Positions 1 through 11,562 of a DNA stretch of 64,000 nucleotides are shown piece after piece. The notes under the pieces were generated by a model. It searched no databases. It was not told the DNA's origin and worked only from the letters and a program-made list of their open reading frames with translations. Positions within the stretch are counted from its first letter, which is position 1; each line of letters starts with the position of its first letter. The DNA is from Spirometra erinaceieuropaei. Lineage: Eukaryota > Platyhelminthes > Cestoda > Diphyllobothriidea > Diphyllobothriidae. The stretch covers positions 296,344 to 360,343 of the forward strand of contig CACRXP010000384.1 of the NCBI GenBank assembly GCA_902702965.1, given 5' to 3'. Both the position numbers and the translations under genes were made by a program.

Positions 1-551
1 CCACATTTCGATTCTGTATAAAACTCGATAATTATTTTGTTTAGACCGCGGGTTTGTGTACACCTCTCTATCACCTTGCGCAAAAATCATGTTAAAATTT
101 TCCGCATGGAAAATGCTATCACTATACGTACGCTCTTTAATTGGACTTTTAACTGGATAGCTAAGCGCCGGACAATAAAGTAGCTACGGCCTCAGGAGTA
201 AACAAAAACAGTAAACAACCACATCCATTTAACTGTGATCTATCAAATTCAGAAGGAAGACGATAAACGCGATAATGACCAAATACAAGATCGGTCACTT
301 AGTGTGCCTCTATACACGCCACTCCTGTGCTTTCAGATATTTCTAACTCCATTGCTGAATGCCCATCAAACTGCATGCCAAACTAAGAGACACCTTATGC
401 GTTCATCAAATAAGTTAGCGCCTGCGTAGAAGAAGACGCGATTGCTGAAGCAAGGGTTAAATTTGCCTGCCATTTCGTATTCCTTCTTTCAACAATCCTC
501 ACAGACAACAATCGATACTGGCAGTTCATGTACAAGAAGCAGTCCGCATAC
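1..551. other. intergenic, nothing identified
   Basis: I see no gene, repeat copy or RNA in this stretch. The short open frames here have no recognisable motif. Confidence 0.4.
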
Positions 552-940
552 CTTTAGCAATTCGTGGATCCCCGATCACCAGGGACTGTTGTACGTGGTG
601 TTTCGGTCGTTCGATGGACGAAATTATGGTCGTTAATTGCCGCCATTGTGTCACGGATCTTGGCTGTTGGTGTGATGATTGCTGGACAATCTGGCCCACC
701 GAGGATCCGCTTTGATCTCCCCTTGGTGCTAATTACTCCGCCTAGGCTAGGTTGCAGCACCGAATATAAAAAGGCGATGGTCATTGCACTTGTAAATAGA
801 CTAGAGGCAGTGCATAATGAGTAAAGCAAATCACGGCCCACGTGACTGTCATATCTAGCGAGAATTTGCGCCATGTCGAATTCAAATGCATCGTCAGATT
901 TCATCGAGTCACATAAATACTGCAGTCCCTTGGGCACGTC
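552..940 (-). pseudogene. PLE-gamma 3' fragment (GIY-YIG C-terminal part)
   Basis: This is the C-terminal tail of a Penelope-like element ORF, read on the minus strand. The translated segment with FEFDMAQILAR lines up with FKFDEAEILAR of the better-preserved gamma copy near 58.9 kb. The later AAINDHNFVHR part matches AAINDSNVGHQ there. The reverse transcriptase and the catalytic half of the endonuclease are missing, so this is a severely truncated copy. It cannot encode an active protein. Confidence 0.7.
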
Positions 941-2150
941 TCTAATGTTTCATTAGAGCAGGAGTCTGAAGTGGCGCGCAAAAACGGAACTTGTTTAAGT
1001 GATTATGTCGCCTTCATCACTTCTGCTTTTTCAGCCTCGTTTTTCGCTCTTAATTTCATCCGTTCCCATCGTAGGGCCCGTAATCAGCGGGAGTCTAGTT
1101 CAAACCGTTGGTTTCAGTTGGTAAGTAATATGACTTTGCTGTCGACCTTTAAATTTTTTTAACGTATGCGTTTAAGGCGAGCATCTTAGAAGTGTGAGAA
1201 ACGACTCCAGCATTTACTTTATGAGGTATACGATGATTCGCACTTGTTAGACATATATGTCATTGTCATTAAATGTCAAACTGATGAATTTTTTACGTAG
1301 ACGTTATAACCTCCAGTTAACAGGATTGCACGTGTAGTGCTTGTAATATACGACAAAAAAGCAAATGATACTTTTATAGTAAATGCGTAAGCGCTTTAAT
1401 TGCAAACTGTTATGGTTTATTGGAGTCGAATTACATATTTACAAGGAACTGACACTCGGGCTTCTTTCTTCGAAGCTGTACGTAACATTTCGAAACTTCT
1501 CTACCTTTCCATCAGTGCACTTTGCGGTCTCTTAAGAGTGGTCTTCATATAAGGATTAAAAAGCACATTAAGTGATATCGGCGCTCAAATAGGGTTCACT
1601 TGTACTACTGTTTCCAGTGGTTCGTTGTTTGCAGCGGCCGAAATATACACCCATAAATGTGGTACTGTATTACGTAACACACGTTAAATATGGTCAGTGA
1701 TACTTGGTATATTGGAGCGACGCTTTCTACCTTGCCTGCATGGCCTGAATAAATTTTACCCAAAATAACTGTCCTGGCGAGTAGTTCTTCTTATGTCTAA
1801 TGCCAGGGTATGAGACTGTCATGAGATCTAAAAGGCAGTGCACTAATGAGGTATCCCGATGTTATGAGACTTGTGAGGCAATGCGTGTGTGAGGGTTCCA
1901 GGTGGTCAGATCAACTTTAGCCACACAAAGTAAGTCCATCCCGCATGATGACAGAAGTCAAAAAGCAGTGAGACTCGACTTACTCTGTACACCGAGGAGG
2001 TTACCGCGAGTTTACAGTTTTCAGGACGAGAATTCCCTTTTAAGGGCGAAGTTTGCGGTGTGCTATTCACATCGGTCTGACATGTGAGGATGTGAGCATT
2101 ATAAAGTTATAGCCGAGTGTTTAGCGCGTGATTGGGTAATCCATAGACTG
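941..2150. other. intergenic, nothing identified
   Basis: AT-rich sequence with only short, motif-free open frames on both strands. I see no splice-supported exon and no match to the other repeats in the window. Confidence 0.4.
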
Positions 2151-2440
2151 ATTCTAAGGCCGCATAATGAGCAGGCACAGCGGATCAGGGAGAAAACCCA
2201 ACAGGTCGCGGAATCGAGGTCCAGATATTTCACACTTTGGGGTTTGTATAAGACTGGCTGAGGACGGCTATTGAGCCAAAAATGCCCATTCCAGACTCCC
2301 CTAGCTTTATCGGCTATACCATTTCGCCCATTTAAAACGCGTCGTTGTGCGGCTGCTAGCGGGGCTCAAGACAGGTCCCCAAGACACAACGGGGACACTG
2401 GGTTTAGTAGCACGATCAGTAAGTGCCCGCCTTCCAATGA
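2150..2440 (+). repeat. degraded tRNA-derived SINE
   Basis: A B-box-like run GGAATCGAGGTCC lies near 2,210-2,222. It is followed by a diverged copy of the SINE body, the 'actggctgaggacggctatt' segment. The 5' body of a second unit follows (GCGGCTGCTAGCGGGGCTC, compare 31.64 and 32.96 kb). The tRNA-like head is badly decayed. Orientation is plus. Confidence 0.6.
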
Positions 2441-2689
2441 AAATCAACGCCAGTTAATGCGCCACACCGTGGCCTCTGGTGGTGATCCCAGCCGTGACCT
2501 ATCGTAACCGGACAAAAACGTCCCCTGGGATGTGACCGTGCGTGATAGAAATGTTTGCGCGTTTGCGCAGTGGTCGCACCCGTTGACTGAGAGCCAGACG
2601 TCGGAAAAGGGGCGTTGGAGCGACTCTCAGAGACCATGCGTGGAAGCAATGTTTCATGATGGGTGCGACTGTAAAACAAGGCGCTACCA

Positions 2690-3240
2690 AACAAATGCTT
2701 TACAGGGGTTTTTACGACCCGCACCCGGCACGCCGGTTTTTTTTCGTCATCTGCTCGCCATTGGTTGCGTTCGCTTTTATTTGTCCATTGAGAAATTTGT
2801 ATGTGACATCTACATTGATATGAAGATTGTTGCATGCCACATCAGTGCAATGCCTCCAGTAATTTGCGACATTACCTGAATGAGCAGGCGTCAACAATGC
2901 GCGTGTGTCCAGTGTCCAGTGTGTGCATTGCCACCTGGGATAGATGATCTCGTCTCTTCATCGCTAACTGATGCTCATATATGCGGGTAGAGGCAGATTG
3001 GCCACAACAGACGGCATCACAAGTGGAACATGGTGTTTTGCAGACAACAGCTTTTCTATCAAGATAGCCAACCCTCTCCTTAGGGTGTACAAACTGTTTA
3101 CGCAAGGTGGTTGACGGTTGGTGTGCTACTTGCTTGTGATGCTTCGTCAGCTGTTTTAGGACGATGGGTTGGTCCGCCAGGGGAATGCTTTTGGTGCCTG
3201 GGTGGTCGTTGTTTTCGAAATACCTTTGTATTGAAAGTAT
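2690..3240 (-). pseudogene. PLE-alpha linker and GIY-YIG region (3' half, split by LINE)
   Basis: This is the 3' half of a minus-strand Penelope-like element. The translation reads VHPKERVGYLDRK, then a Cys-rich CSTCDAVCC segment, then EHQLAMKRRDHLSQVAMHT. The same order occurs in the alpha copy at 42.6-42.9 kb (VHPKDKVDYLDR, then RRDHLSQVYMHT). The RT half of this element lies at 4,213-4,741, and a LINE copy is inserted between the two halves. The Cys segment and the following His/Glu region are typical of the C-terminal endonuclease of GIY-YIG-bearing PLEs. Confidence 0.75.
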
Positions 3241-4212
3241 CAACATCAGTATCAGTATATTTCAGGGAAAGTAGGTGTGTACCTTTGAAATCCCTATTGG
3301 TTACATCCAGAGAAAGTATATGGATGAAATGGAAAGGAAGTAACATGAAAGAAATGCGAGGGGAATAGGAAAAACTGTATAGATGAACACAGAATGTCAT
3401 GCGTTAACAGAATTTAGAGGCACATTAACTTTCTTTATTGATAAAATACAACGGACAGTTAAATCACTCTTAAGATACGGGAAAAGAAGTAAATTTTTTT
3501 TTAGTCTACAGGCATCGTGGTGAATGCGAGCAGCGGTGTGCGACTTGGTCCAAATTAATATTTTTTTTAAACCCATGTTACTTAAATGTTGGTAGTAGCA
3601 TCGTCATAACACTAAATTATGAATGCTGACTATCAAGGTGGCGGTAGACCGGCGTTATTGTGGTTCGCGCTCCAATGTTGATCTAGCCTCCGTTTAAAAG
3701 TATATACGAATACCGACATAACAACATCCTCAGGCAAGGCATTCCAAGCTGCAACCACTCTGTTGGAGAAGAAGAACTTTTGTGAGTTTAACCGGGCGCC
3801 AGTCTCACGCAGTTTGAGAGCATGGCCTCTTATGTTAGTCGTAGTCGCCAAGTCGAAGAAATCTACTGATGCGCGGCAGCAGCCCTGATTACGCACGATG
3901 CGGAAAGCTTGTATCTAGTCTCCACGTAGCTGTCTGTAGCTCAAAGGTAAGAGGGCAATATTAGCTAAACGTGTTTCGTTGGGTAATGACCACTGCCCAG
4001 ATACAAGTTTCTTTACTTGCCGTGGAACTTATTCGAGTATGCCGAAGTCTTTAGCGGTCCAGGGTCCCCATGCTTGGATAGCAAACTCCAGATGCGGTCG
4101 TACGAAAGTATGAAAGATCTTGGCGAAGCAGTCTTCATCAAAGGAGGAGAAAGCCCGTTTGACGAGGTATAGAATGCACATCGCCGACTTAGCCACCTTT
4201 GAACATTGCAAT
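3240..4212 (-). mobile_element. 5'-truncated LINE (CR1/jockey-like 3' end) nested in PLE-alpha
   Basis: This is the C-terminal part of a non-LTR retrotransposon RT ORF, minus strand. The frame 4,211-4,029 contains KIFHTFVRPHLEFAIQAWGP. A later frame contains FFSNRVVAAWNALPEDVV. These match the plus-strand copy at 8.3-9.2 kb. Frameshifts break the ORF. The 3' end carries a short CTGATA-type tandem tail (about 3,240-3,262), the same tail type as the 8.3-kb copy. Both flanks are PLE-alpha coding sequence, so the LINE inserted into the PLE. The 5' truncation is typical of target-primed reverse transcription. Confidence 0.85.
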
Positions 4213-4741
4213 GACGTACATAGTGGCGCGGGTACCCGTTGTGAGAAAATAATTTAAAAAGTTTTTTCATTTCTGCCTGATAACTTTCTTCATCAGAACA
4301 GTGTGTCTTGGCTCGCTTAAACGGGCTGTAGACAGTACTCCTCTTGTGAGAAATAGGATGGTTACTCTCAAAATGTAAGATGACGTCTGAGTATGTCTCT
4401 TTGAGACAAACTGAAGTGTGAAGAAATTCATCAGTTTTTCGGCACACGAGGACATCCAGAAATAGAAGTTGTCCAGAAACCTCTATTTCGAAAGGGAACT
4501 TGATTCCTGGAAATGCGGAGTTAAGACTCGTGTGAATCCGGTCTAATTGGTTTCTCTTGACAGTGACAGATGTGTCATCAACATAGCGCAGCCATAGTTT
4601 TGGGTTAATTTTAGGAAGGTCTATATACTCGGGTGTCTGGATTATGGCTTCTGCTAGAACGACAGATATGGGCGAACCCATAGGAGCATCTTTCAGTTGC
4701 CGATAACATTGTTTGACGACGAGCTTTAGATTACAAATCAC
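4213..4741 (-). pseudogene. PLE-alpha reverse transcriptase fragment
   Basis: This encodes the central RT of a Penelope-like element. It contains the motif B-like APMGSPISVVLAEAI and the catalytic motif C LRYVDDTSVTV with both aspartates intact. These are followed by FLDVLVCRKTDEFLHTSV and SNHPISHKR. The open frame appears to run on across the junction near 4,213, but its end is a frame-shifted reading of the inserted LINE rather than PLE protein. The N-terminal domain upstream is missing: sequence beyond 4,741 is satellite-like. The copy is truncated at its 5' end and split, so it is dead as an element. Confidence 0.85.
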
Positions 4742-4749
4742 TGTCTACT

Positions 4750-6300
4750 GAAATCCACAATGTAGCTTTGGTTTACCACGTACCAGCTGTACATCTACTC
4801 TGCACGAACACCTTTCGTAAATGGCGAATACTGCGTGACTGACCTGCAACGCTATGCCTTTAGTCACTGCATTCCTACGCGGAAATATTTAGTAGATGGC
4901 GAGTACTTCGGCGTTGACCTCAGCGTCTAGAACGTTGCTGTCTTTTGCTTACTGACCGCACTGTAACACGGAAATCTTTTGAGTGCCACTGCAATGCCGC
5001 TCGCGTTAGTCACTGCAGTCCCCAACACGGAAATCGTTCGTAAACGGTTCGCACTACGGTGCTGAGCCCACCTCCCCTCCAAACCAGCGCTAATTTCGGT
5101 TATTGTGCATGTGAGTAACCATTTCAAGCTTCGTTCGGCTAAATTTCATTGCTTTAGCGTCCAGAATAGTGCTGTCATCATTTGCCACTAGATTCATTCC
5201 CGGAAATCTTGCGTTACAAACGAGTACTACGGGGATATCTTCCTCCACATCGTTAGCTTTGGTTAGTCTTATGTCAATTTCCCAACCGTAGCGCACTCAG
5301 GTTGACCTGCTTTACTTAAGCGTGGAGAACCCAGCTGTTTTCAGTTTAGTCGTTGAACCGTCACACGAAAATCAGTTGTAAACCACAGCTGTGTTATCCC
5401 TTTATTCACTGCATCCCTACAAGGAAAGCTTTCGTATGCGGCGTTGACCTTAGCGTGACTACACACCTACTCGGAGATCTTGTGTTAACAACTAGTACTG
5501 CGGGGTTACCATTACTGGCTTCGGGTAGTCTTTCCTCCATTTGGCCGCACTCCGGTTGAGCTGTGTTACTTCAGCGTCTATAGCAGTGCCGTCTTCTGTT
5601 TAGTAACTACACTGTCACAGGGAAATCTTTCGTGTACCACTGCAGTGTTGCCCGTTATAGTCACTGCACATCCACAGGAAAATCTTTAGCAAAAGGTTCA
5701 TACTACGGTGTTGAGCTGATTCCCCACGCCAAGCAGCGTTAATTTCGCTTACCGTATACATGAGTGACAATCCCCAGGTACGTTTGATTAAATCCAGTTG
5801 CCTCAGCGTCTAGATCGGTGTTCTCATATATCTTTTGTCACTGCACCCCTGCAGGGCTACCTTGCATTAACGATGAGTACTGCGAAATTAACTTTCTCCA
5901 CACCGGCTGGCCTGCATTATCGCGGCGACCCGAAAAGAGTTGCCTGCACCGACATATCGAAATCCTTTGTTAACCACGCGTACTACGGATTTACGTCTGC
6001 TGACATCGTGCGGATCGTTTAGACTATTCTTCCCATGTCTTGCGCAGCATCCTGTAGTTGAATTTCGTTGTCTTAGCGTCTACAGCGTCGGGGTTAGCTG
6101 TTTAGTTACCGTAGTCCTACACGAGCACCTCTGGTTATCGACGAGTACTACTAATTTTACCTGGAGACCTACGTTACGTTGTCCTGCATTTGTATATGCT
6201 CTCCGTCCAGCGATCTCATTGCTTTCAGACATCCATCCACACACGGAATTTTTTCGTAAAGCAGAAGTAGTACGCGTCCATCTTCCCTCACCCCGCCCCC
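4750..6300. repeat. degenerate tandem satellite
   Basis: A motif resembling 'cacggaaatctttcgtaaac', often preceded by 'tagtcactgcatcc', recurs more than ten times. Examples lie near 4,877, 4,967, 5,028, 5,198, 5,421, 5,471, 5,618, 5,676 and 6,243. Companion motifs 'gagtactacgg' and 'agcgtctagaacagtgct' recur between them. Spacing alternates between roughly 50-60, 90 and 150-175 bp, which suggests a decayed higher-order tandem array. Frames in this stretch are artefacts of the repeats. Confidence 0.65.
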
Positions 6301-6599
6301 AGCGCGCACCCCGTCGGCTTCGCGTAACCTTTCCATGAGTTGCTTTTCCTACCAGCCTGTCGTAGACATGCAACGTTTTAGTTTGTACAGCAGTGATGCC
6401 GTCTGTTACGTCTCCGCATCGTCATACGAAGTTGTTTTCTTTACGCCGTCTGCTAGTTGTTGTAGTAACCTTGGCGGCGCTGTTTCGCTGTGCTTGCCCT
6501 TTCCTCTTGAAATGCACACGTCAACGATTGCGGATGCGCAAAAACCAAGACAGAAATAAGTATACTGCAGAAAAAAAACGAAGAGACTTTCAGTTAAAG

Positions 6600-7175
6600 G
6601 GGGTTATCTGCAAGAGGCATTATCAGCGGTCAACGATAATTCATAATTGGAAGTTAGGTCTAACGGGATATGTCTCCGCAAGATGTCCCATAAAAATATT
6701 CCTGGCGATATCAGGAGCACAGCGGTCAAGGCTGTACCATATTCTATATTGGGTTTCATCCAAAGCCCAACCGTAGACCGGCCTATTTTCGCGCAGTGTC
6801 CTTTTGAGGCGGCTCCAGTAGTCCTCAATGGCGTTTGTGTGCCGACCAGTTTCCGCGTCAACGAAACTGCGGGAATGGTAGACCGTAAAGGGCTGGAAGC
6901 CTTCTGCAGCGTGGGCACTATACGCCTTTCATTCGTCAGTAACCTTTATGCTACCGGACGCAACCCTCTTCTTAATGTCAGGCCTCAGAGCGGACCAACT
7001 ACTGTGGCTGACTTGATCAAAGATTGTATTCTACCGGCGGGCAACGTACATGCCGACAATCCAGTACAGCCGTTGCATACGTCCGACGTTATACTTCCTA
7101 CGACTAACCATTGTTTCATCAATCTGGTCCTCCATTCAGCCCTCAAACCTGCGTTTGCATGTTTAGTGTTTCTTA
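6600..7175 (-). pseudogene. Merlin-type DNA transposase relic
   Basis: Read on the minus strand, three blocks of a Merlin (IS1016/IS1595-like) DDE transposase appear in order. They are QIDETMVSRRKYNVGRMQR (first Asp near 7,119), KVTDE*KAYSA (second Asp near 6,936, with an in-frame TGA where Trp is expected) and GRHTNAIEDYWSRLKR (Glu near 6,825). The downstream sequence continues with GWALDETQYRIWY. Frameshifts separate the first and second blocks. Merlin elements are known from schistosomes and other animals. No terminal inverted repeats were located. The 187-codon open frame on the opposite strand (6,647-7,210) is the antisense shadow of this relic. Confidence 0.8.
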
Positions 7176-7302
7176 ACCATTTATTCTTGCTTAAGCTTAG
7201 TAAAAAGTAGTAGTTTGCGGGGCAGTTATGTAAACACTCCAATTCTTCCGTCGACCCAGACGACTTTCGACTAGGCTGACTAAGATATGATATAAATAAC
7301 AA

Positions 7303-8285
7303 ATCGCGATGATTAACGTTCTACTTATTACGGGTACCGATGAAAGCAATTGCCTGTCGCAGGTCGTGTGCGAGGTCTCCTTATTTTCTGTTCAGATAAA
7401 ACCTATCATGTGTCGTTAAATTGAAAAAAACTCCTCAATGCCTAGTCATGCTTTTGTATTTCCAGGACTCTCTGGGGCCTTGCAATTGTGACTGTTGCGT
7501 ACGCACCCCTGTTGCTTGTTCTGCGTAACCCTCCAGGCAGTAAAGAAACTCAAGTAAGTCCCGAAGATTTCTTTTTATTTTTCAGCGTATCCAAGGTTAT
7601 GCTGCCGACCAATCGCGGTCATTTTCGAGGTCGACTCTTTTACAAATCTGCTACCGTTTTGAAATTTTAATGTTTAACAATAAAGTCGCTTAGTTTAGGA
7701 TAAAAAATAATATTTACGGGCAAAATAGCTGTATCCGAATTCAACCCGGTCGGCAGGAGGGCCGGTGCTGTCGGCAAACATTGCAACGAATTAAGTGAAG
7801 GGATTGATATATGAACACCCACTCATCACCTACACAAAACCAGTTACACTTGGACGACCACATTGAAAGCACTAAATTTTTTTATTGAAAGGCGTAGCTC
7901 GCGTTGAAAAATGAAGATCGTTTTGATGGAGAATTTCAACTGCTTGTCATGTTAAGCTGCAGGTTAAAGAGGTTATATGCCCAAACCTGTCAGATGAAAT
8001 AAAAAGCAGTTTTCCTAAAAGTTTGACTACATAGTTGAAAATCACATTCTAACTCTCAGCAGTCTACATTAAGCATTCGATCTAAATAAACACAAACAGT
8101 TTGCGAGTTCAAACGATGTTCGATTGATTTGCCAAAATTAGGGGGTTTTGCTCCTACCATGCGAAAAAAATTATCTCAAAAGCTTACGAGTGAAGGTCAT
8201 AAAAGTGCCAAACAATTGTGTCGCCTATTTCACGATCTGTTAACCACAAATCAGAAGGGTGTTTTTGACTACAACATATTACTTA
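7303..8285. other. intergenic, nothing identified
   Basis: AT-rich stretch without a recognisable coding block, tRNA-like box or copy of the repeats described here. Confidence 0.4.
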
Positions 8286-8286
8286 A

Positions 8287-9168
8287 GTGAGATTGAGACA
8301 TCGAACGTTGTGCAACATAATTGCAAGTATTCAAGTCACATCAGGCTGCTCATGTTCACTCAAACCAACACTGCACTGCGCGAAGGCGGCTAAATCGGCT
8401 ACGGCCACATTGCAATTCATTAGGCGAGCATTTATGGGATTTGACCCTGACTACTTTTCCAAAATATTTGGCACCTTCGTGCGACCTCATCTAGAATACG
8501 CCATACAGGCGTGGAGACCCTGGACTGCCAAGGATTATACCGTCTTGGAGAAGGTCCAGAGACGGGCGACCAAAATGACACAAGGTCTGGGAGCACTGCC
8601 CTATGAAACCAGACTGTCAATCCTCAACCTCTTTCCCCTTTCCTACAGGCAATTACGTGGTGACCTTATACTAACATTTCGCATTATCAACGGCCTAGAC
8701 TGTTGTTTAGATCCCACTGATTATTTCACCAAGCTAACACGCCCACTTTGCGCGGTCATCCCCTAAAACTACGCGCAGGGAAATCAAGAACCAATGGGCG
8801 AAAGTCCTTTTTCAGTAACAGAGTGGTTGCAGCCTGGAATGGCCTGCCTTCCGATGTTGTAACCTCCTCCTGTGTGAACTCCTTCAAGTGTAGACTTGAC
8901 CTGCATCAAGCTTCCAAATTACCACCACCACATCCACTCACATAACCTGGTACCATGTTATACGTGTTTATACTACTTGTAATTAGTAAGTAACCATTAA
9001 TAATTACTCTCTTTCGACTAGCTGCCACCTGTCCGCGAGTATGTACAAAATCCCTTTTTCACCTTCCCATTTATCAATGTTTTTCTCCGACGACTTGTAA
9101 CCAAGAGGGAGTTCAAAGGCGCTTGCCTATATTTCCCTTAATAAACTGATACTGATACTGATACTAAA
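8287..9168 (+). mobile_element. 5'-truncated LINE (CR1/jockey-like 3' end)
   Basis: This is the C-terminal end of a non-LTR retrotransposon RT ORF. A plus-strand frame carries KIFGTFVRPHLEYAIQAWRP, EKVQRRATKMTQGLGALPYE and NLFPLSYRQLRGDLI. It is frameshifted near 8,745 into a second frame with RGHPLKLRAGKSRTNGRKSF and FFSNRVVAAWNGLPSDVV. This conserved tail follows the polymerase domain in many flatworm LINEs. The element ends with AATAAA followed by a CTGATA microsatellite at about 9,139-9,165. The RT catalytic domain is absent, so the copy is dead on arrival. Confidence 0.9.
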
Positions 9169-10750
9169 TTTTATCGCTGTTGCCTGTTAAAACTGCAAAT
9201 ATCAAAACATGGCAACGTACGTAGCACGAACTGATTCACAGGTTTTAAGAGTCTATAATAATGTAAAAATTTAACGGAAATATGGGTATGGGTATTTTTT
9301 GCATTCATTTAATAGAAAATCATTTATTTCCTAACTATTTAATCAAAGAGGGAAAATCTTTTGACTTTTTGAAAACATTTGCAACTTCGACCTGCGTAGC
9401 CTAACATGTGATCTCACTGGCGCTGTAGTTACCAAAATGTTCACCGACAATTTTTCCATTATTAAAAATTCATGGTTTTCAAATCTATTTTGAAGATGAT
9501 GTATGTGTATTATAAATATACCTTACTAAATATAGACCACATTGTATAATCCATAAGCGCCAATCGTATCTAAACAGAGAGAAGTCTGTGTGAATAAATA
9601 TTTCGTATTCTCAAAAGGCGCATTATTAAAATGGGTTTTCTTTAAATTAAAAGGCACTCTTTGATCGGAATTACAATTGGCGAAAAAAGTTAATTTCTAA
9701 ACCAACTATCGGCGAAAAAAATCATAGTTCTTGCCCTCTAAAATGTACTTTAATTCAAGATGGCATCAAAGCTCTACGAAAACGTCATTTTATATAAGTT
9801 ATTAACTTGTTTCCGCGGATTTATTTGTAATCAAATATACCTCCAGAAGGGTGGCTGACATTTCATAAGGTGAACCAGATAATTATCGTATTGCGTCTGT
9901 GTAACGTACATTATCGAGTGTGAAGTGCAAATTGGAAATAAAATTTTTTGGACGGATTATCAGGAAAACAAAACTGTAATTCATCGTTCCTTCTGGACGG
10001 CTATGTTTACAATGAAAAATCCTTTCTCCTATTAGGCAGATATAAGAAATATGGTCGGTTGTAACCTTAGGACCAAGTATATTGATGGCCCATGTATTCG
10101 CCTGGTTATTTTTATGAAGCATTTTGACCTTCCTTTTTCAGCTGAAGAAGGATAATCCGACTGAAACGCTAAGTGAGGATGCGTATTAGGCAAACAAGGG
10201 AGAGAACGACTACAAAGCCAATGACTGCCGTCGTCAAAAAAGCAATAACCACAATCAATCAAGTGAATCCAACTTACAGTTTTTAAGACCGCGTGAAAAG
10301 GAATCAAACCTGACAGCGGTTTACTCTCCCATTTTTGTAAAAAATATTCATTTTTTTAAAATGCGCCATTCAGAAGCAATTCATTTCTACTTAAAACCGT
10401 TAACAATTCTTAAACGTACTTTTATAGCACTGCATTACTGCATAAGTGGAGTGTGCCAGAAAGCTCGCCAAATGCTCTCTGCACAGAAACTCGGGAAAAT
10501 TAACGACCTAGACCTTGTCAAGTCATTTTATATTATTCAATCAAATAAAGATCTCGATCTTGCCAACAGGAAAAGCATCCAGTAGTCACTTTATGGAAAT
10601 TGGGAATCATATGTTCATATATAAATTTTAACAATTTTATTTTGAAGAAAGGATCGATAAAAGACCAGCTACACAATATCGTCTTGAACAATCTGGTGCT
10701 AACTTAATGTAAGATAATTCACATTGACCCAACTGTGAAACACTGGGAAT
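9169..10750. other. AT-rich intergenic, nothing identified
   Basis: Low-GC sequence with several short frames on both strands, none with a motif or splice support. No repeat copy was recognised. Confidence 0.4.
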
Positions 10751-10754
10751 CTCC

Positions 10755-10832
10755 GTGGGATTGTAGCACACGCAGTAAGTGGAAGGCTCTAGTACAGCCA
10801 ATGCTTTAACGATTTGAGCTACGAGGCCCGTC
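10755..10832 (-). repeat. tRNA-like SINE head or tRNA relic
   Basis: On the minus strand GGGCCTCGTAGCTCAAATCG resembles a tRNA acceptor and D-arm with an A box. It is followed by GCATTGGCTGTACTAGAGCC, which can form a four-pair anticodon-like arm with a seven-base loop. A weak B-box-like CTACAATCCCA comes next. The T-arm is decayed, so this is a relic of a tRNA-derived repeat rather than a working tRNA gene. It differs in sequence from the SINE family of the 38.7-41.1 kb array. Confidence 0.5.
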
Positions 10833-10849
10833 GGATAAGGCGAGTCTAA

Positions 10850-11510
10850 TCACATTTGGGTCAAGTTGCTTGCCCAACGTACTGCAACGTCTGGAATTCA
10901 CCACGTGCGTTGAATGTTTGTGTGATGATTGCTCGACCATCTGATCGACCGACCCTAGCGTTGGGAACAGTGTTCACCTGTGCGCTTCCCGCATGGATAG
11001 TTACCCAGCCTAGGCGAGGTCTTCGCACCGAGTATGGAAGGGGAGGGTCGTTGCACTGTTTAATGTACTGGGGACCAGTGAACCGTGTTTCAAACAGCTC
11101 CTGGCTCACGCGGTTTTCGCCCCTAGCGCGAACGTCAGTCTCGTCGAATCAGAATGTATGTCCAGATCTCGTCGAATGAGCCGAAACTTGACAGCAGGCG
11201 TCATTTCTCCTCACGGCTGCAGCATGATCGAGAATTTGCGTTCGGATATGTCTTCCGGTTTCTCCGAGATAGTTGCTTTGTCCGCAACTGCATTACATCC
11301 GATAAACGACTCCAGACGTTTACTGTCATGTCTGTGCGCCTCTTGTTTTCATTTTCTGACGCCTGGTAGTTGCATGGGTCTCTTTGCAACTTCAACCAAA
11401 GGTGGTGCGGGAAGGTGTCTGAAAGCTCCCGAAACGTTCTTGACATATGGAAGCGCTTACTAAAATTCGGTGTCCGTGTGGTTAGGCCTTTTGTCCCTTT
11501 TTGCGCGTGC
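10850..11510 (-). pseudogene. PLE-gamma linker and GIY-YIG region, frameshifted
   Basis: This is the minus-strand continuation of the RT at 11,563-12,287. The segment 11,109-10,861 reads ELFETRFTGPQYIKQCNDPP, matching ELLESWFTGPQSINKCNDLP of the gamma copy at 58.9 kb. The endonuclease core around 11,150-11,460 is spread over several frames. The ORF is broken repeatedly, so this is a decayed 3' end. Confidence 0.75.
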
Positions 11511-11562
11511 AGTGGTTGACGACGTTGCGCGGGCAGCCACTGGCGTTGAAGATCCGTCGGAG

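Noticed and set aside
4013..4741. A 242-codon fusion of PLE reverse transcriptase with a novel C-terminal domain
   Set aside because: The C-terminal part is an out-of-frame reading of an inserted LINE. The true LINE frame is visible at 4,211-4,029.
6647..7210. 187-codon plus-strand open frame, the longest uninterrupted plus-strand ORF without undetermined bases
   Set aside because: It is antisense to the Merlin transposase relic. The conserved DDE blocks are read on the minus strand.
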